Shown piece after piece: positions 1 to 7,865 of a stretch of 17,475 nucleotides of DNA (the first letter of the stretch is position 1; every line of letters begins with the position of its first letter). The stretch is from Sergeia podlipaevii. Lineage: Eukaryota > Euglenozoa > Kinetoplastea > Trypanosomatida > Trypanosomatidae. The notes under the pieces are model-generated. The model worked only from the letters and a program-made list of their open reading frames with translations. It did no database searches and had not been told where the DNA came from. Location of the stretch: contig JASANZ010001819.1 in NCBI GenBank assembly GCA_030849805.1, positions 1 through 17,475 of the forward strand. The letters run 5' to 3'. A program made the translations under genes and the position numbers.

Positions 1-62
1 CCGAAGCCGCGCTCGCCGGCGGGAGCGTCCACGGGGTTAGCAACGGGTTGAGTATCAGCCAT
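1..62 (-). CDS. RPS2: 40S ribosomal protein S2 (uS5), N-terminal fragment
   Basis: An ATG at 62-60 opens a frame that runs off the left edge of the window, so only about 20 residues are visible: MADTQPVANPVDAPAGERGF, then a glycine. The MAD-type start, a short Ala/Pro linker and the beginning of an Arg/Gly-Phe stretch resemble the start of eukaryotic, and especially trypanosomatid, small-subunit protein uS5 (S2). That protein lines the mRNA entry channel and decoding region of the ribosome. No conserved domain lies inside the window, so the name rests on this leader alone. It follows PEX13 in the same transcription direction. A pyrimidine tract on the coding strand, with AG pairs at 89-90 and 82-83, would give a 5' UTR of about 19-26 nt. 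Another Arg/Gly-rich protein is the main alternative. Confidence 0.55.
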   Translation of the reverse strand, partial: MADTQPVANPVDAPAGERGF

Positions 63-81
63 GCTTGTGTTATACACTCCT

Positions 82-103
82 CTAAAGGCTTGAGAGAGAA
101 GAA
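82..103 (-). promoter_or_regulatory. Candidate spliced-leader acceptor for the RPS2-like gene
   Basis: The coding strand has a short pyrimidine tract at 102-91 followed by AG at 89-90, and a second AG at 82-83, just before the ATG at 62. This is the usual trans-splicing signal in trypanosomatids. It is inferred from pattern only. Confidence 0.4.
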
Positions 104-293
104 TATATATATATATTTGATAAGAAAAAGACAAATATGAAAGTAAGCGAGAAAGAGAAAGCGCAAGTAGTAACTCAAGTGGTAAAACGATGAAAGGCGT
201 CTGAAGAGAGAAATCGGACACCAGAAGAGAAAAGAGAAAAAGAAACCCCATAATGCACTAATTGTAACGAAGTAAGGATGTATTTGCTACGAT

Positions 294-311
294 ACACACA
301 CACACACACAC
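294..311. repeat. (AC)9 microsatellite
   Basis: Nine uninterrupted AC units, reading as GT on the transcribed strand, followed directly by a C-rich CCCCACCC element. It lies in the PEX13 to RPS2 gap. Confidence 0.95.
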
Positions 312-576
312 CCCACCCGCATTCAATCTAAGTAATAGTGACAGTTTGTGTGCAAAAAGAGAGAAAAACAAAAAGGGAGGAAATAAAAAAAATTGCGTGT
401 GTGATGCGCGGCCCCTTGTGTACGTCTCCACGTATATTGCTGTAGGTATGTGTGCGTGCGCGCAAAGGAGTAAGATGCCAAAGCAAATCTTTGTGAAAAA
501 AGCAATATTCGCTTATGCGTGTGGAGTGGTGTAAAGATATATGTTTACACGTATTATGTACACCCCACCCACCCAT

Positions 577-596
577 ACACACACACACACACACAC
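577..596. repeat. (AC)10 microsatellite
   Basis: Ten uninterrupted AC units preceded by CACCCCACCCACCC. It resembles the repeat about 280 bp to its left, but with the C-rich element on the other side. Confidence 0.95.
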
Positions 597-975
597 GCCA
601 GGTGACGAAAAAAAAAAAGAAATTTACAAGTTTTTTTTATTTTTAGTATCAGGAACTGGAAATTATGTGTCTCTTTGTGAGACAAGCGCATTGGACGTCC
701 CCCTCGCTTCACAAACTTTTCGCAGGCACATGCGCAAGCAGGCACACAGATAATATATATATATAATTTTTTGTTGTTGTTACACTCTTTTTCTAGCGGC
801 TCGCTCATGCTTTCTCTTTTTATCAAGAGAAAAGAGAGAAACTTTTTTTTTGAAAAAAAAACAAGGAGTTGCATATCTGCACACCCCTCTTCTATCACTT
901 TCGCCACCAATCACGCAACTGGGCCACAACGGACAAAAAGAAGGGAGGGACCCGCCTGTGACGAGTTGTCCTCCT

Positions 976-2244
976 TCACAGCTTCGTGGTGTGCTCAAGC
1001 ACTCGAAGAAAGTTACTAGGAACCAACCCATGAACAGGTGTGGGGGCGTGCGTTGAGCTCTCCAAGACGCGTGCCTGGCACCAGCTTCCCTCCACATAGT
1101 CGTCCACGATAAACTCATCACCCGCCTTAAAGCTAACGTAGTTACCGCACTCAGGGTCTGCCTCATAATCGTACAGGGCGACACACACACGTCTGTTGGA
1201 GAGCTTCCCCCGAGACCCATCAACGCCACCGTTCACCATGGAGCTTGCTCCGTATCTGTCAACAAACTCGTCTGCGTAGTCACTAGACATCATAGAGTCT
1301 TCCAATTCCTCTGACCCAGAGAGGAGGCCACGCTCGTCCTGGGTGTACACGTTACCGTATTCATCCTCCACCGGATGCACTGCGCGGGAGCGCAAGCGGC
1401 GTGGTGGCTGACGTGCACGAGTGACGATGCCATAAATCACCTCTCCCACAATAAAGAGAGCGCCGAAGAGAAGCCAAGACTTCCAGCGGCCGCTGCCGCC
1501 AGAAACCTTGGCGGCAGCAGCGGTATCGGCGGTAGCCGCCGCGACCGCTGGCTGAGCAGAGCCTGGAACAGGAATCATCTGTCCCATCGGGCCACGCTGG
1601 TAGCGCATGCCAGCACTGTTCTCCTGCGTTGCCGAGAAGGCCCGCACTGCCTTCACGCTGTAATACGTACCAAAGCACACCGCAAACATTTCCATGGTCG
1701 AGCGCAGAGTCTGAACAAGGACATTAGTGAGATGCCCAGCCACCTCCATCCTCGCCTGAAGCCGCACTTGGCGCCGCTTCTCACGCATCTGCTTGACGAG
1801 CTGGCGCTCTCTTCTGTGCTCCGCGTGCAGGCGTCGCGCGCGCTCCTCGGGGGTCTCGTTGAGGGGTGGAAGTGGGCTCCCGAGCTGGTGAATTGGGGAG
1901 TTAGGTTGGTCACCACTAGGGAGGAGGCCTTGCTGCTGCTGAAGCCCACTAGAGTCCTGTGGATTGCCTAGCAAGCCGCCGTTCCCATTGCCCCCCAATA
2001 TGCTGTTTCCGTTGTTTCCAAAGCCGCCGTTGTTATTGTTGTTGCCGTACATACCTCCGCCGTACGAGTTCATACCCATCCCGGAGCCATACATGCCAGA
2101 ACCACCGTAGGAGCCCATACCAAGACCACCTCCTCCATACATTCCTCCACCATACATACCGCTCCCGCCGTACATACCGCCCATTCCCATTCCCATCCCA
2201 CCGAGTCCTCCATAGCCACCGTAGCCACCAAGACCACCGTACAT
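976..2244 (-). CDS. PEX13.1: Peroxin 13, glycosomal import docking protein (PEX13.1 type)
   Basis: Membrane component of the docking complex that receives PEX5/PEX7 with cargo at the peroxisome-like glycosome. The 422-residue product starts with a Gly/Tyr/Met-rich stretch (about 1-95) built of YGG and MYGG units and Asn runs. A charged helical segment follows (130-165), then a hydrophobic region near 172-204 and a clear membrane span at 254-276. The C-terminal SH3 domain covers about 352-417, with its ALYDY motif at 356-360 and a typical G-VPSNF end. The last three residues are TKL, a PTS1-like tripeptide known from trypanosomatid PEX13.1 and unusual for a docking protein. The ATG at 2244-2242 is used: the YGG repeats begin at once and an AG preceded by pyrimidines lies 13 nt upstream. 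Stop is TGA at 978-976. Other PEX13 isoforms lack this combination, so I am confident. Confidence 0.93.
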   Translation of the reverse strand: MYGGLGGYGGYGGLGGMGMGMGGMYGGSGMYGGGMYGGGGLGMGSYGGSGMYGSGMGMNSYGGGMYGNNNNNGGFGNNGNSILGGNGNGGLLGNPQDSSGLQQQQGLLPSGDQPNSPIHQLGSPLPPLNETPEERARRLHAEHRRERQLVKQMREKRRQVRLQARMEVAGHLTNVLVQTLRSTMEMFAVCFGTYYSVKAVRAFSATQENSAGMRYQRGPMGQMIPVPGSAQPAVAAATADTAAAAKVSGGSGRWKSWLLFGALFIVGEVIYGIVTRARQPPRRLRSRAVHPVEDEYGNVYTQDERGLLSGSEELEDSMMSSDYADEFVDRYGASSMVNGGVDGSRGKLSNRRVCVALYDYEADPECGNYVSFKAGDEFIVDDYVEGSWCQARVLESSTHAPTPVHGLVPSNFLRVLEHTTKL

Positions 2245-2257
2245 AATTGTTTGTTTG

Positions 2258-2273
2258 CTATAGGAAGAAAAGA
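2258..2273 (-). promoter_or_regulatory. Candidate spliced-leader acceptor for PEX13
   Basis: On the coding strand a short TC-rich tract (2273-2263) ends in CTATAG, with AG at 2258-2259, 13 nt before the ATG. A longer pyrimidine tract at 2380-2352 is an alternative signal that would give a longer 5' UTR. Pattern-based only. Confidence 0.45.
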
Positions 2274-2703
2274 TACCCTTAAATAACAGATATATTTATA
2301 ATAAACTTCTTGTACGTATGTGAATGTTTGCCCGTAATTGTAAGCAGCGGGACAAAGAAAAAAAGAAAGAAAAAAAAAAGCGCTTGCTAGTGCTCGTGGT
2401 TATTGCTTTTTGTATCTCTTTCTCACTCTGTTTCTTTTTCCGTTTGTTTCCTCTATCCCCGCTGAGAAACGTCTAAGCGCGTGTCTGTGCACGTGCGAGG
2501 AAAAGAAGGGAACTAAAGGGGATTTATATTGCAAAACTGTATCTACTTGCACTTCGCTATCAAAGTGAGAGAGAGAGAAAAAAAAAAAATACGAGCCACT
2601 TATGATTACTTCTGGCGGAAAGTTGTAGTTTGGGGCTTTTTTTCTTGTAAATAAGAACCTTCCCTGCTGAACCATTTAACAACAACAACAAACAAAAAAA
2701 AAA

Positions 2704-2704
2704 N
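2704..2704. other. Undetermined base (N) in an A homopolymer
   Basis: A single N interrupts a run of A at about 2694-2713. It is most simply a sequencing or assembly ambiguity in a homopolymer, and it affects no gene. Confidence 0.95.
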
Positions 2705-3064
2705 AAAAAAAAAGAAAATGGATGGAAAACAAAACAAAAAAAGAAGGAAAGAAAATGCAAAAAAAAACTGAGTAAGTATGCGTGTAATATACTCACGACT
2801 CACCCCCTCTCCCCCTTTGTCTTTCAGATGCCTTCTTGGCAAAAAGAAAAGTCATTAGGAAGGGAGAAAGGGGATAGCAAAATCGTTATGCTTTCATAAC
2901 AACAATCAATCAGCAACAACAATAAACTGAAACGCGGATCACTACTGCTTTGTTACTATTGCAATTCCTTTGTGTGTATATTTGTTTTTTTTTGCTGGCG
3001 GTGTAATAAATATTCGTTACCAATGGATCATATTGGGGAGAAAGAAAAAAAAAAATCAGAGGGC

Positions 3065-3126
3065 ACAACGAGGCAATAATAGGAGCTGTCTTACCTCCTC
3101 CCCAGTGCGATGATGCAGCTCGTTGT
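3065..3126. repeat. Inverted repeat / possible hairpin island
   Basis: ACAACGAG at 3065-3072 is matched exactly by its reverse complement CTCGTTGT at 3119-3126. Inside, AGGAG (3081-3085) can pair with CTCCT (3095-3099). GAGCTG (3083-3088) can alternatively pair with CAGCTC (3115-3120). The segment is richer in G+C than the surrounding A-rich gap. It has no AGA box at the 3' end on either strand and no C/D boxes in the right order, so I do not call it a snoRNA. Confidence 0.45.
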
Positions 3127-4180
3127 AATAAACATTCTTTTAAAATATGTTTTTCTTTTTTTTTTTGTAAACATATGCTACTGCTAAGGTGCCACTCATT
3201 TTTTTTTTTCTCCGACTAGTGTACATCTGCATCACAGAAAGGATAGAAAACAACAACAGCAACGACGACAACAACAATATTAGTGAGAATAAAAAACAAC
3301 AATCAAACAACCTTTCCCCCTTCTATTCTAGTTCTTCCTATCTGATGATACGGGGGTGTCTGTGTATGGTTATGTGCGTGCGCGTGTGCGTAAACTGTAT
3401 GTATTTAAATGCGTCAAGTGCCGGGAATCAAAAGGAAAGGGAAAAGCAATTATAATAATATATTGACGCCACACACAAGACACAAACCAGCCAACAAACA
3501 TAAAAAACGGGGGGAAAAATCGGCGACCAAACAAAGCAACGCAAAATAGAAACAAGCGGTACGCACAATATGAAGAAAAAGAGAGAGAAATAACAGTGAC
3601 CTCCACAAATGTCTTTCTGTTCCCCTCTCCCCCTCATTTTTTTATGTGGTTATATGCCACACAAACGCACTCCTGGAAGAGGGAAAAGGAAACGCAGCAA
3701 GAAACAAATCAAAATAACAACAACAACAAAAAAAAAGGCAACAGTGGCGTCAAAAAAAAAAAAAAAAGAAAGAGGCGTGTGAGATAAAAAGTAGAAAAAA
3801 ACGAGATTACTGGCGAATCTAAAGCAATCTGGCGAGTTACTTAGTAAAATAGGCATTACTCCAGGGACGACGCCAACAGAAGTAAAAAAGAAAAAAAAAG
3901 AGGGAGAGAGGCATTAAAGATCCAAACATGAAAAGAAAATATGAACATGCACAAACAAACACAAACACACTTACAATACACGTCCGTCATCGAATTGAGT
4001 TCTTTCGCGTATGTTCTTCGTTTCTCTTTTTTTTTTCTCTCTCTCTCCCACTCGTTCGCCTCCGCTCCGCTATCTCTCCAACACAACAATAGTAGCCAAA
4101 CACAGTGCTGACGAGTGGAGCCGGGTTGGAGTGAGGTGGGAAAAAGGGGGAAAGCAAGCTTGCACATCACTACTTGTACG

Positions 4181-4200
4181 TGTGTGTGTGTGTGTGTGTG
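4181..4200. repeat. (TG)10 microsatellite
   Basis: Ten TG units followed by CGTGCGTGTG. On the transcribed strand this is a CA repeat starting only about 14 nt after the stop codon of the J-protein gene, so it lies in that gene's 3' UTR. Confidence 0.95.
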
Positions 4201-4214
4201 CGTGCGTGTGTATG

Positions 4215-5555
4215 TTAAAGTTTCCATTCATCTAAGTTGATAGGCTGGCCAGAACGCTTGGCTTCACGGAGTGCGTCCAATTTCGCCTTCATCTCCGCCT
4301 CTATCCGATCGGTCTCACGGCGCATTGCCGCCACTTCTTCCTCCTGCTTCTGTCTCTCCTTCATCATCAGCTGCATCACCCGCTTCCGTTGGTCGCTAAG
4401 CTCCGTTGATGCACGCCGGCGTGCAAGGTCTTCCTCCTCCTCCGCCTTCTTCCGTAATGCTTCCTGCTCTACTGCCTCGTCTCTCATACGCTCCTCGGCC
4501 GCCTTGCGCAGCTTCTCCTCTCGTATCCGCTCCAACTCCCGCATGCGTTCTTGAGCCTCATGTACCGCCTTTTGCTCCTGCGCATCCCGCAGCTTCTGCT
4601 CTGCCTTCCGCACAGCCTCTGCCAGTTCCTCCTCGCGCAGTTTCTGTGCAACATAGCGGTTGGTGCGGTTCTCCTCAGCTATTTGGGCAGCGCGCTCGCG
4701 TTCGTCTGCCATCTTTCTCCGCTCCTCATCCAGTGCCTGCTTCTGTGCGGCAAGTTCCCTGAAGTGGCGGTCCATCTCCGCCTGCTGCGACTTCTGCATC
4801 TTGGCGAACTCCTCCATCTTAGTCTTCTGCTCCTCAGCCTTCTGAGCACGCACCTGATCATCCTTCTCCTTGCGCAGTTGATCAAGCTCGCGCTCCCGAC
4901 GGAGCCGGGCAGCCTCCAGTTCTTGCTCCCGTTCCATCTCCCGCTGCCGCTGCATCTCGCGCCACTCATCGGCCCGTTGTTGCTCCTCTTTCTCCAGACG
5001 CTTCGCGTACTCAGCCTTGGCCTTGGTCACCTCCTCCGCACGCCGCAGCTCATCTTGCTTCTTCTTGAACCACTCAGCAAAGGAACCTTCTGTGGCCGGA
5101 CCTCGAAAATCACCGGCGGCCTTGGCTCCGACAAAGGGGTTCTTCTTGTATTGCTCGTAAGCGTCCTTGAAGAGCTGCTCATCACTCGCGTAATGGGGCT
5201 TGCGTGAGCTCCCGTCCTCAAAGCCGTAGTTTGGAGAAGAAGCGTATTTTGGTGAAGAGGCAGTCTTTGGGGATGGTGGGCCGCCTGCCCGAGTGGGGCC
5301 GCGGTTGTTGAAAGCATTGCGTGTGGGCCCACCAAAACCGCGGTCACGGCGGGTTAGCTCCTTGTCGTACGCAGAGCGCTTGCTGGGGTCATTCAATGTT
5401 TGGTACGCATCCACTACCAGCTTAAATACCGCCTCGCCGTCAGGATTCTTGTCGGGGTGAAGCTGAAGGGCTTTCATCTTGTATGCTTTACGGATAGCAT
5501 CCTTGTTGGCCGTTCTTGCAATGCCAAGAACTGTGTAATAGTCTTGTTTGTCCAT
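4215..5555 (-). CDS. J-domain (DnaJ/Hsp40) protein with a long coiled coil
   Basis: An Hsp70 co-chaperone: the J domain would stimulate an Hsp70 ATPase. The J domain occupies about residues 5-66 of 446: a YYTVLGI helix I, a basic helix II, the catalytic HPD at 33-35, and DAYQTLNDPSKRSAYD at 49-64. Then come a Gly/Arg/Asn linker (70-95) and a small repeat with SPK, SPK and SPN units (95-110). The rest, from about 158 to 435, is an almost continuous charged coiled coil rich in Glu, Arg, Lys, Gln and Ala. No zinc-finger or DnaJ C-terminal substrate domain is present, so it is a class C (type III) J protein. No signal peptide or membrane span is seen, suggesting the cytosol or cytoskeleton. Start ATG 5555-5553 sits directly before the J domain; stop is TAA. 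The client is unknown. Its transcriptional neighbour upstream also encodes a J-like protein. Confidence 0.9.
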   Translation of the reverse strand: MDKQDYYTVLGIARTANKDAIRKAYKMKALQLHPDKNPDGEAVFKLVVDAYQTLNDPSKRSAYDKELTRRDRGFGGPTRNAFNNRGPTRAGGPPSPKTASSPKYASSPNYGFEDGSSRKPHYASDEQLFKDAYEQYKKNPFVGAKAAGDFRGPATEGSFAEWFKKKQDELRRAEEVTKAKAEYAKRLEKEEQQRADEWREMQRQREMEREQELEAARLRRERELDQLRKEKDDQVRAQKAEEQKTKMEEFAKMQKSQQAEMDRHFRELAAQKQALDEERRKMADERERAAQIAEENRTNRYVAQKLREEELAEAVRKAEQKLRDAQEQKAVHEAQERMRELERIREEKLRKAAEERMRDEAVEQEALRKKAEEEEDLARRRASTELSDQRKRVMQLMMKERQKQEEEVAAMRRETDRIEAEMKAKLDALREAKRSGQPINLDEWKL

Positions 5556-5587
5556 CTAACTATAATTAAGAAAAAAAAAGAAAAAGG
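5556..5587 (-). promoter_or_regulatory. Candidate spliced-leader acceptor abutting the J-protein start
   Basis: The coding strand shows a strong CT tract (5587-5570), then ATAG with AG at 5560-5561 and TTAG with AG at 5556-5557, which touches the ATG. Splicing at these sites would leave a genome-encoded 5' UTR of 4 or 0 nt. More distant pyrimidine tracts (about 5742-5706 and 6072-6052) are alternatives. Confidence 0.4.
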
Positions 5588-5591
5588 CTGA

Positions 5592-5612
5592 ATATATATA
5601 TATATATATAAT
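5592..5612. repeat. (AT)10 microsatellite
   Basis: An uninterrupted alternating AT run lying just upstream, in transcription sense, of the pyrimidine tract of the J-protein gene. Confidence 0.95.
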
Positions 5613-6302
5613 GGGTAAAATGTATAAAGAGACAACTATACTCGCCGACAACAACAACAACAAAAATGAATGTAGGCGTAATTCTTTTCCTCTTTTAATT
5701 CCAAAGGAAGAAAGAAAAAAAAAGAGAAAAGAAATGGAAAAGGTGACAAGTAATAATGAAGTCACCTGAATTCCTTTTTCCTTAAATGGAAAAAAAAAGA
5801 GAAAAAAAAAATGATGAAAAGAATGGTAATAGAAAAGAAGTTCTCTACCAAATAGCAAAGAAAGCAGTGCGGCATGACCCATACATAGCCATGGATAGAG
5901 ATAACGGAAACAACATTAACCTCGTTGCTCATTTACAGAGCCCACATATTTTCGTTTTTTCCTCCTTTTTGTTTTTCACTTTTTTTTCTCTCTTATATTA
6001 TCTCCTCGCTGATCTCAAAGAGCCCAATATGATAATTCAATTCCTCAGCACATAGGGGGAGGGGAGAGGCAAAACAACATCGTCCATAACAACCATAGCC
6101 CAGGTGTTAGTAAAATAGACCACCTTTTGAAAAACACCCCCCTCAAAAAAAAGGAAAAGAAAAGCAAAAAAGAAACATTTTCTCGTTATCAAAGAAATGC
6201 CCTTCCTTCAGAGCAAATGCTCCCGTTCATGGAAACGCTCGCTCCTCCACTTTATTTTTTCCCTCTTGTTTTCTTTCCCTTCTTCTGCCACCACCATCAC
6301 GT

Positions 6303-7490
6303 TTACTCGCTGTGCCCAGCAGCATCGCCCTTCTGGTTCTGCTGTTCCTGCCAGTCGAAGTCATCTAACACCTGATAAGACTGCTGAAGGGCACTTGGAA
6401 GCCTAGAAAGCATAAATACTGCAATGCATACCAACACCGCCGTTTCACCCCACACACCAATGTACTTGTGCAAGAAGTCCAGCCACATAATAACAATGCG
6501 GTACTTGAAAGTGCCGAGGGCCATCTCCTGACCCCACCCTCCATGTCGTGCCTGCACGTGCCGCATCGCTTCTGGGGGCTTTGCACCGTATAGCAAGTAG
6601 TACTTGCGCGCATCAGCGTCCTGGATGATCTCATACGCGTCCTTGAGCTCCTCCAGGGCCATGTTGCGATCCTCCTCGTCCGTCTCAGTCTCCATGATAC
6701 GCGCCACCTTCTCCTCGTACTTCTTCTTGAGGAACTCAGGCGAGGTCGAGCGCACTGACTTTGTATCCTTTGCGTCAAGTAGCACACCGAACAGCTCGCG
6801 GTCTACCTGTGATGTGAGCTTATTATAGGCGAGCTCAACCTGCTGATTTTTGGCCTCGCATGAACGACCGCAGTGCACCAACTGGCCGGCCTGCTCCTGG
6901 TGCTGCATAAAGGCCTTCCTCACCTCCTGCCGCACATGGTAGTTCTCGCGGCGTCGTTGCTTGTCCGGATCCTCGTCTACCTTACGACCTCCCGCCTTGC
7001 TACTAGCGTCGTCGCCTTCTTGGGCCGACCTAAAGCGTCCCTTAACGCCAAGTGTTTCAAAGTATCTATCCAGTTCCGCCGGCGTCATCGTGCCCTTCCC
7101 GTCCTTCGGGGTGCTATCGGGGCTAAGTACCTCGCCAAACCCTTTGCCATTCTCAATCTGAGGAACCTCCACGTTGTACTCCTCATCAAATTTGAAAAAG
7201 AATAACAACAGCATCACAGCAACAACCGCAAGAAAGAAAAAATTGCGGAAGCCCTTGCCAGAGTCCTCGTGCTTCTCTACTAGTTCATCCCACTCTGCCT
7301 GAGTGATAATACCTCGGTTGGGATCGCGATTGCGGACAACCCGATTAGTGTGAGCAAAGCGGCCAGGCTGCACGGCGCTACGGTTCTGTAAGTATCTGTC
7401 ATCCTGCTGCGCTCGGGCAACAGTCTCCTCAAGCTTCGCACGCCGGTTCTGCGACTGCTGCTGCCGCAGCTGAGCGGAACGAGGTTTCAT
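6303..7490 (-). CDS. Membrane protein with a divergent J-like domain lacking HPD
   Basis: A 395-residue protein of unknown function. The first 82 residues are basic and Gln/Arg-rich with no signal peptide. A hydrophobic span at 83-100 follows, then a polar loop with two cysteines four residues apart (C207, C211). At about 231-303 there is a J-like fold. ELFGVLLDA resembles J helix I. A charged helix begins at 253. DAYEIIQDADARKYYLLYG (284-302) matches the end of J domains closely. The HPD expected between helices II and III is replaced by an acidic stretch (METETDEEDRN), so Hsp70 stimulation is unlikely by the classical mechanism. A second span lies at about 349-364, after a hydrophobic helix at 330-342. 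The tail is polar and Gln-rich. Start is ATG 7490-7488, stop TAA. ER or another organelle membrane is possible. A divergent Sec63- or DNAJC-like role is only an inference. Confidence 0.8.
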   Translation of the reverse strand: MKPRSAQLRQQQSQNRRAKLEETVARAQQDDRYLQNRSAVQPGRFAHTNRVVRNRDPNRGIITQAEWDELVEKHEDSGKGFRNFFFLAVVAVMLLLFFFKFDEEYNVEVPQIENGKGFGEVLSPDSTPKDGKGTMTPAELDRYFETLGVKGRFRSAQEGDDASSKAGGRKVDEDPDKQRRRENYHVRQEVRKAFMQHQEQAGQLVHCGRSCEAKNQQVELAYNKLTSQVDRELFGVLLDAKDTKSVRSTSPEFLKKKYEEKVARIMETETDEEDRNMALEELKDAYEIIQDADARKYYLLYGAKPPEAMRHVQARHGGWGQEMALGTFKYRIVIMWLDFLHKYIGVWGETAVLVCIAVFMLSRLPSALQQSYQVLDDFDWQEQQNQKGDAAGHSE

Positions 7491-7865
7491 ATATAAAAAC
7501 GAGAGAGGAGAGGGGGAGAGGGGCTAGAAGTTTTTGCAATAGCAAAAGTAAGCGAGCAAGAGAGGACGGGGTGGATAATAATAATTATAACTTTGCAGCG
7601 CTAAAAGAAAAAAGAGAAAAAATATGCAACTTAACAAGATTCAATTTCCTGAAAAACAAGAAATTGTAGGTAATGATAACAGTAAAGGAAAGAAGGGGCT
7701 ATGAATAATCTCCGACCGTGGTACGGTGGGATATAAATATGTATGTGTAGGCAGCAAACTATATATAAAAGAAAAGGAAGTTATCAAAAAGAAAAACAAA
7801 AGAGCAGAACGAGAAGAAAGAAAAAAAGTTTTTTTTAAAAAAAAATCATACTCACAACAAGAACT
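7491..7865. other. Intergenic region between Sec61 beta and the membrane J-like gene
   Basis: These 375 bp carry the 3' UTR of the Sec61 beta gene and the 5' UTR of the next gene. A small GC-rich palindrome lies at 7715-7727 (ACCGT, 3-nt loop, ACGGT). Otherwise it is A-rich with no coding frame of note. Confidence 0.65.
7601..7622 (-). promoter_or_regulatory. Candidate spliced-leader acceptor for the membrane J-like gene
   Basis: A CT-rich tract on the coding strand (7622-7603) ends in TTTTAG with AG at 7601-7602, giving a 5' UTR of about 110 nt. A second, C-rich pyrimidine tract (7524-7503) lies closer to the ATG, but no AG occurs between it and the start codon. Confidence 0.5.

Larger units (their letters stand above)
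63..975. other. Intergenic region between PEX13 and the RPS2-like gene
   Basis: These 913 bp hold no convincing gene. The short open frames on both strands are low-complexity translations of A-rich or CA-rich DNA. Two CA microsatellites lie at 294-311 and 577-596, and each has a neighbouring CACCCCACCC-type element (308-318 and 560-570). The stretch must contain the 3' UTR of PEX13 and the processing signals of the downstream gene. Confidence 0.7.
2245..4214. other. Long intergenic region between the J-protein gene and PEX13
   Basis: At nearly 2 kb this is the longest gap in the window, and I find no convincing gene in it. Open frames on both strands are low-complexity Phe/Leu/Ser or Lys/Asn strings produced by A-rich DNA. 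It contains CAA-type repeats, many A runs on the plus strand, one undetermined base at 2704, a (TG)10 repeat at 4181-4200 and a GC-richer island near 3058-3130 that can fold. It should hold the 3' UTR of the J-protein mRNA and the 5' signals of PEX13. Confidence 0.7.
5556..6302. other. Intergenic region between the two J-type genes
   Basis: These 747 bp have no supported gene. They contain the AT repeat, several A-rich tracts and a C-rich pyrimidine tract on the coding strand at 6072-6052 followed by AG at 6043-6044. A 56-codon ATG frame on the minus strand (5932-5762) is present but is judged to be chance. Confidence 0.65.

Noticed and set aside
2782..2900. Plus-strand pyrimidine tract followed by CAG-ATG, suggesting a plus-strand gene or an intron end
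   Set aside because: The frame after the ATG ends after about 20 codons, and all neighbouring genes are on the minus strand.
3856..4227. 123-codon minus-strand frame after the J-protein gene
   Set aside because: It starts inside the end of the J-protein gene in another frame and translates the TG repeat and A/G tracts into Thr-His, Cys-Val and Lys/Glu strings; it is 3' UTR.
4551..5207. 218-codon plus-strand Leu-rich frame
   Set aside because: It is the antisense of the coiled-coil region of the J protein; Glu/Lys/Arg codons read as Leu/Ser on the other strand.
5762..5932. 56-codon minus-strand frame with a Phe/Ile-rich segment between the two J-type genes
   Set aside because: Its hydrophobic part comes from an A-rich tract. 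No pyrimidine tract plus AG lies just before its ATG, and a short upstream frame precedes it. I recognise no family.
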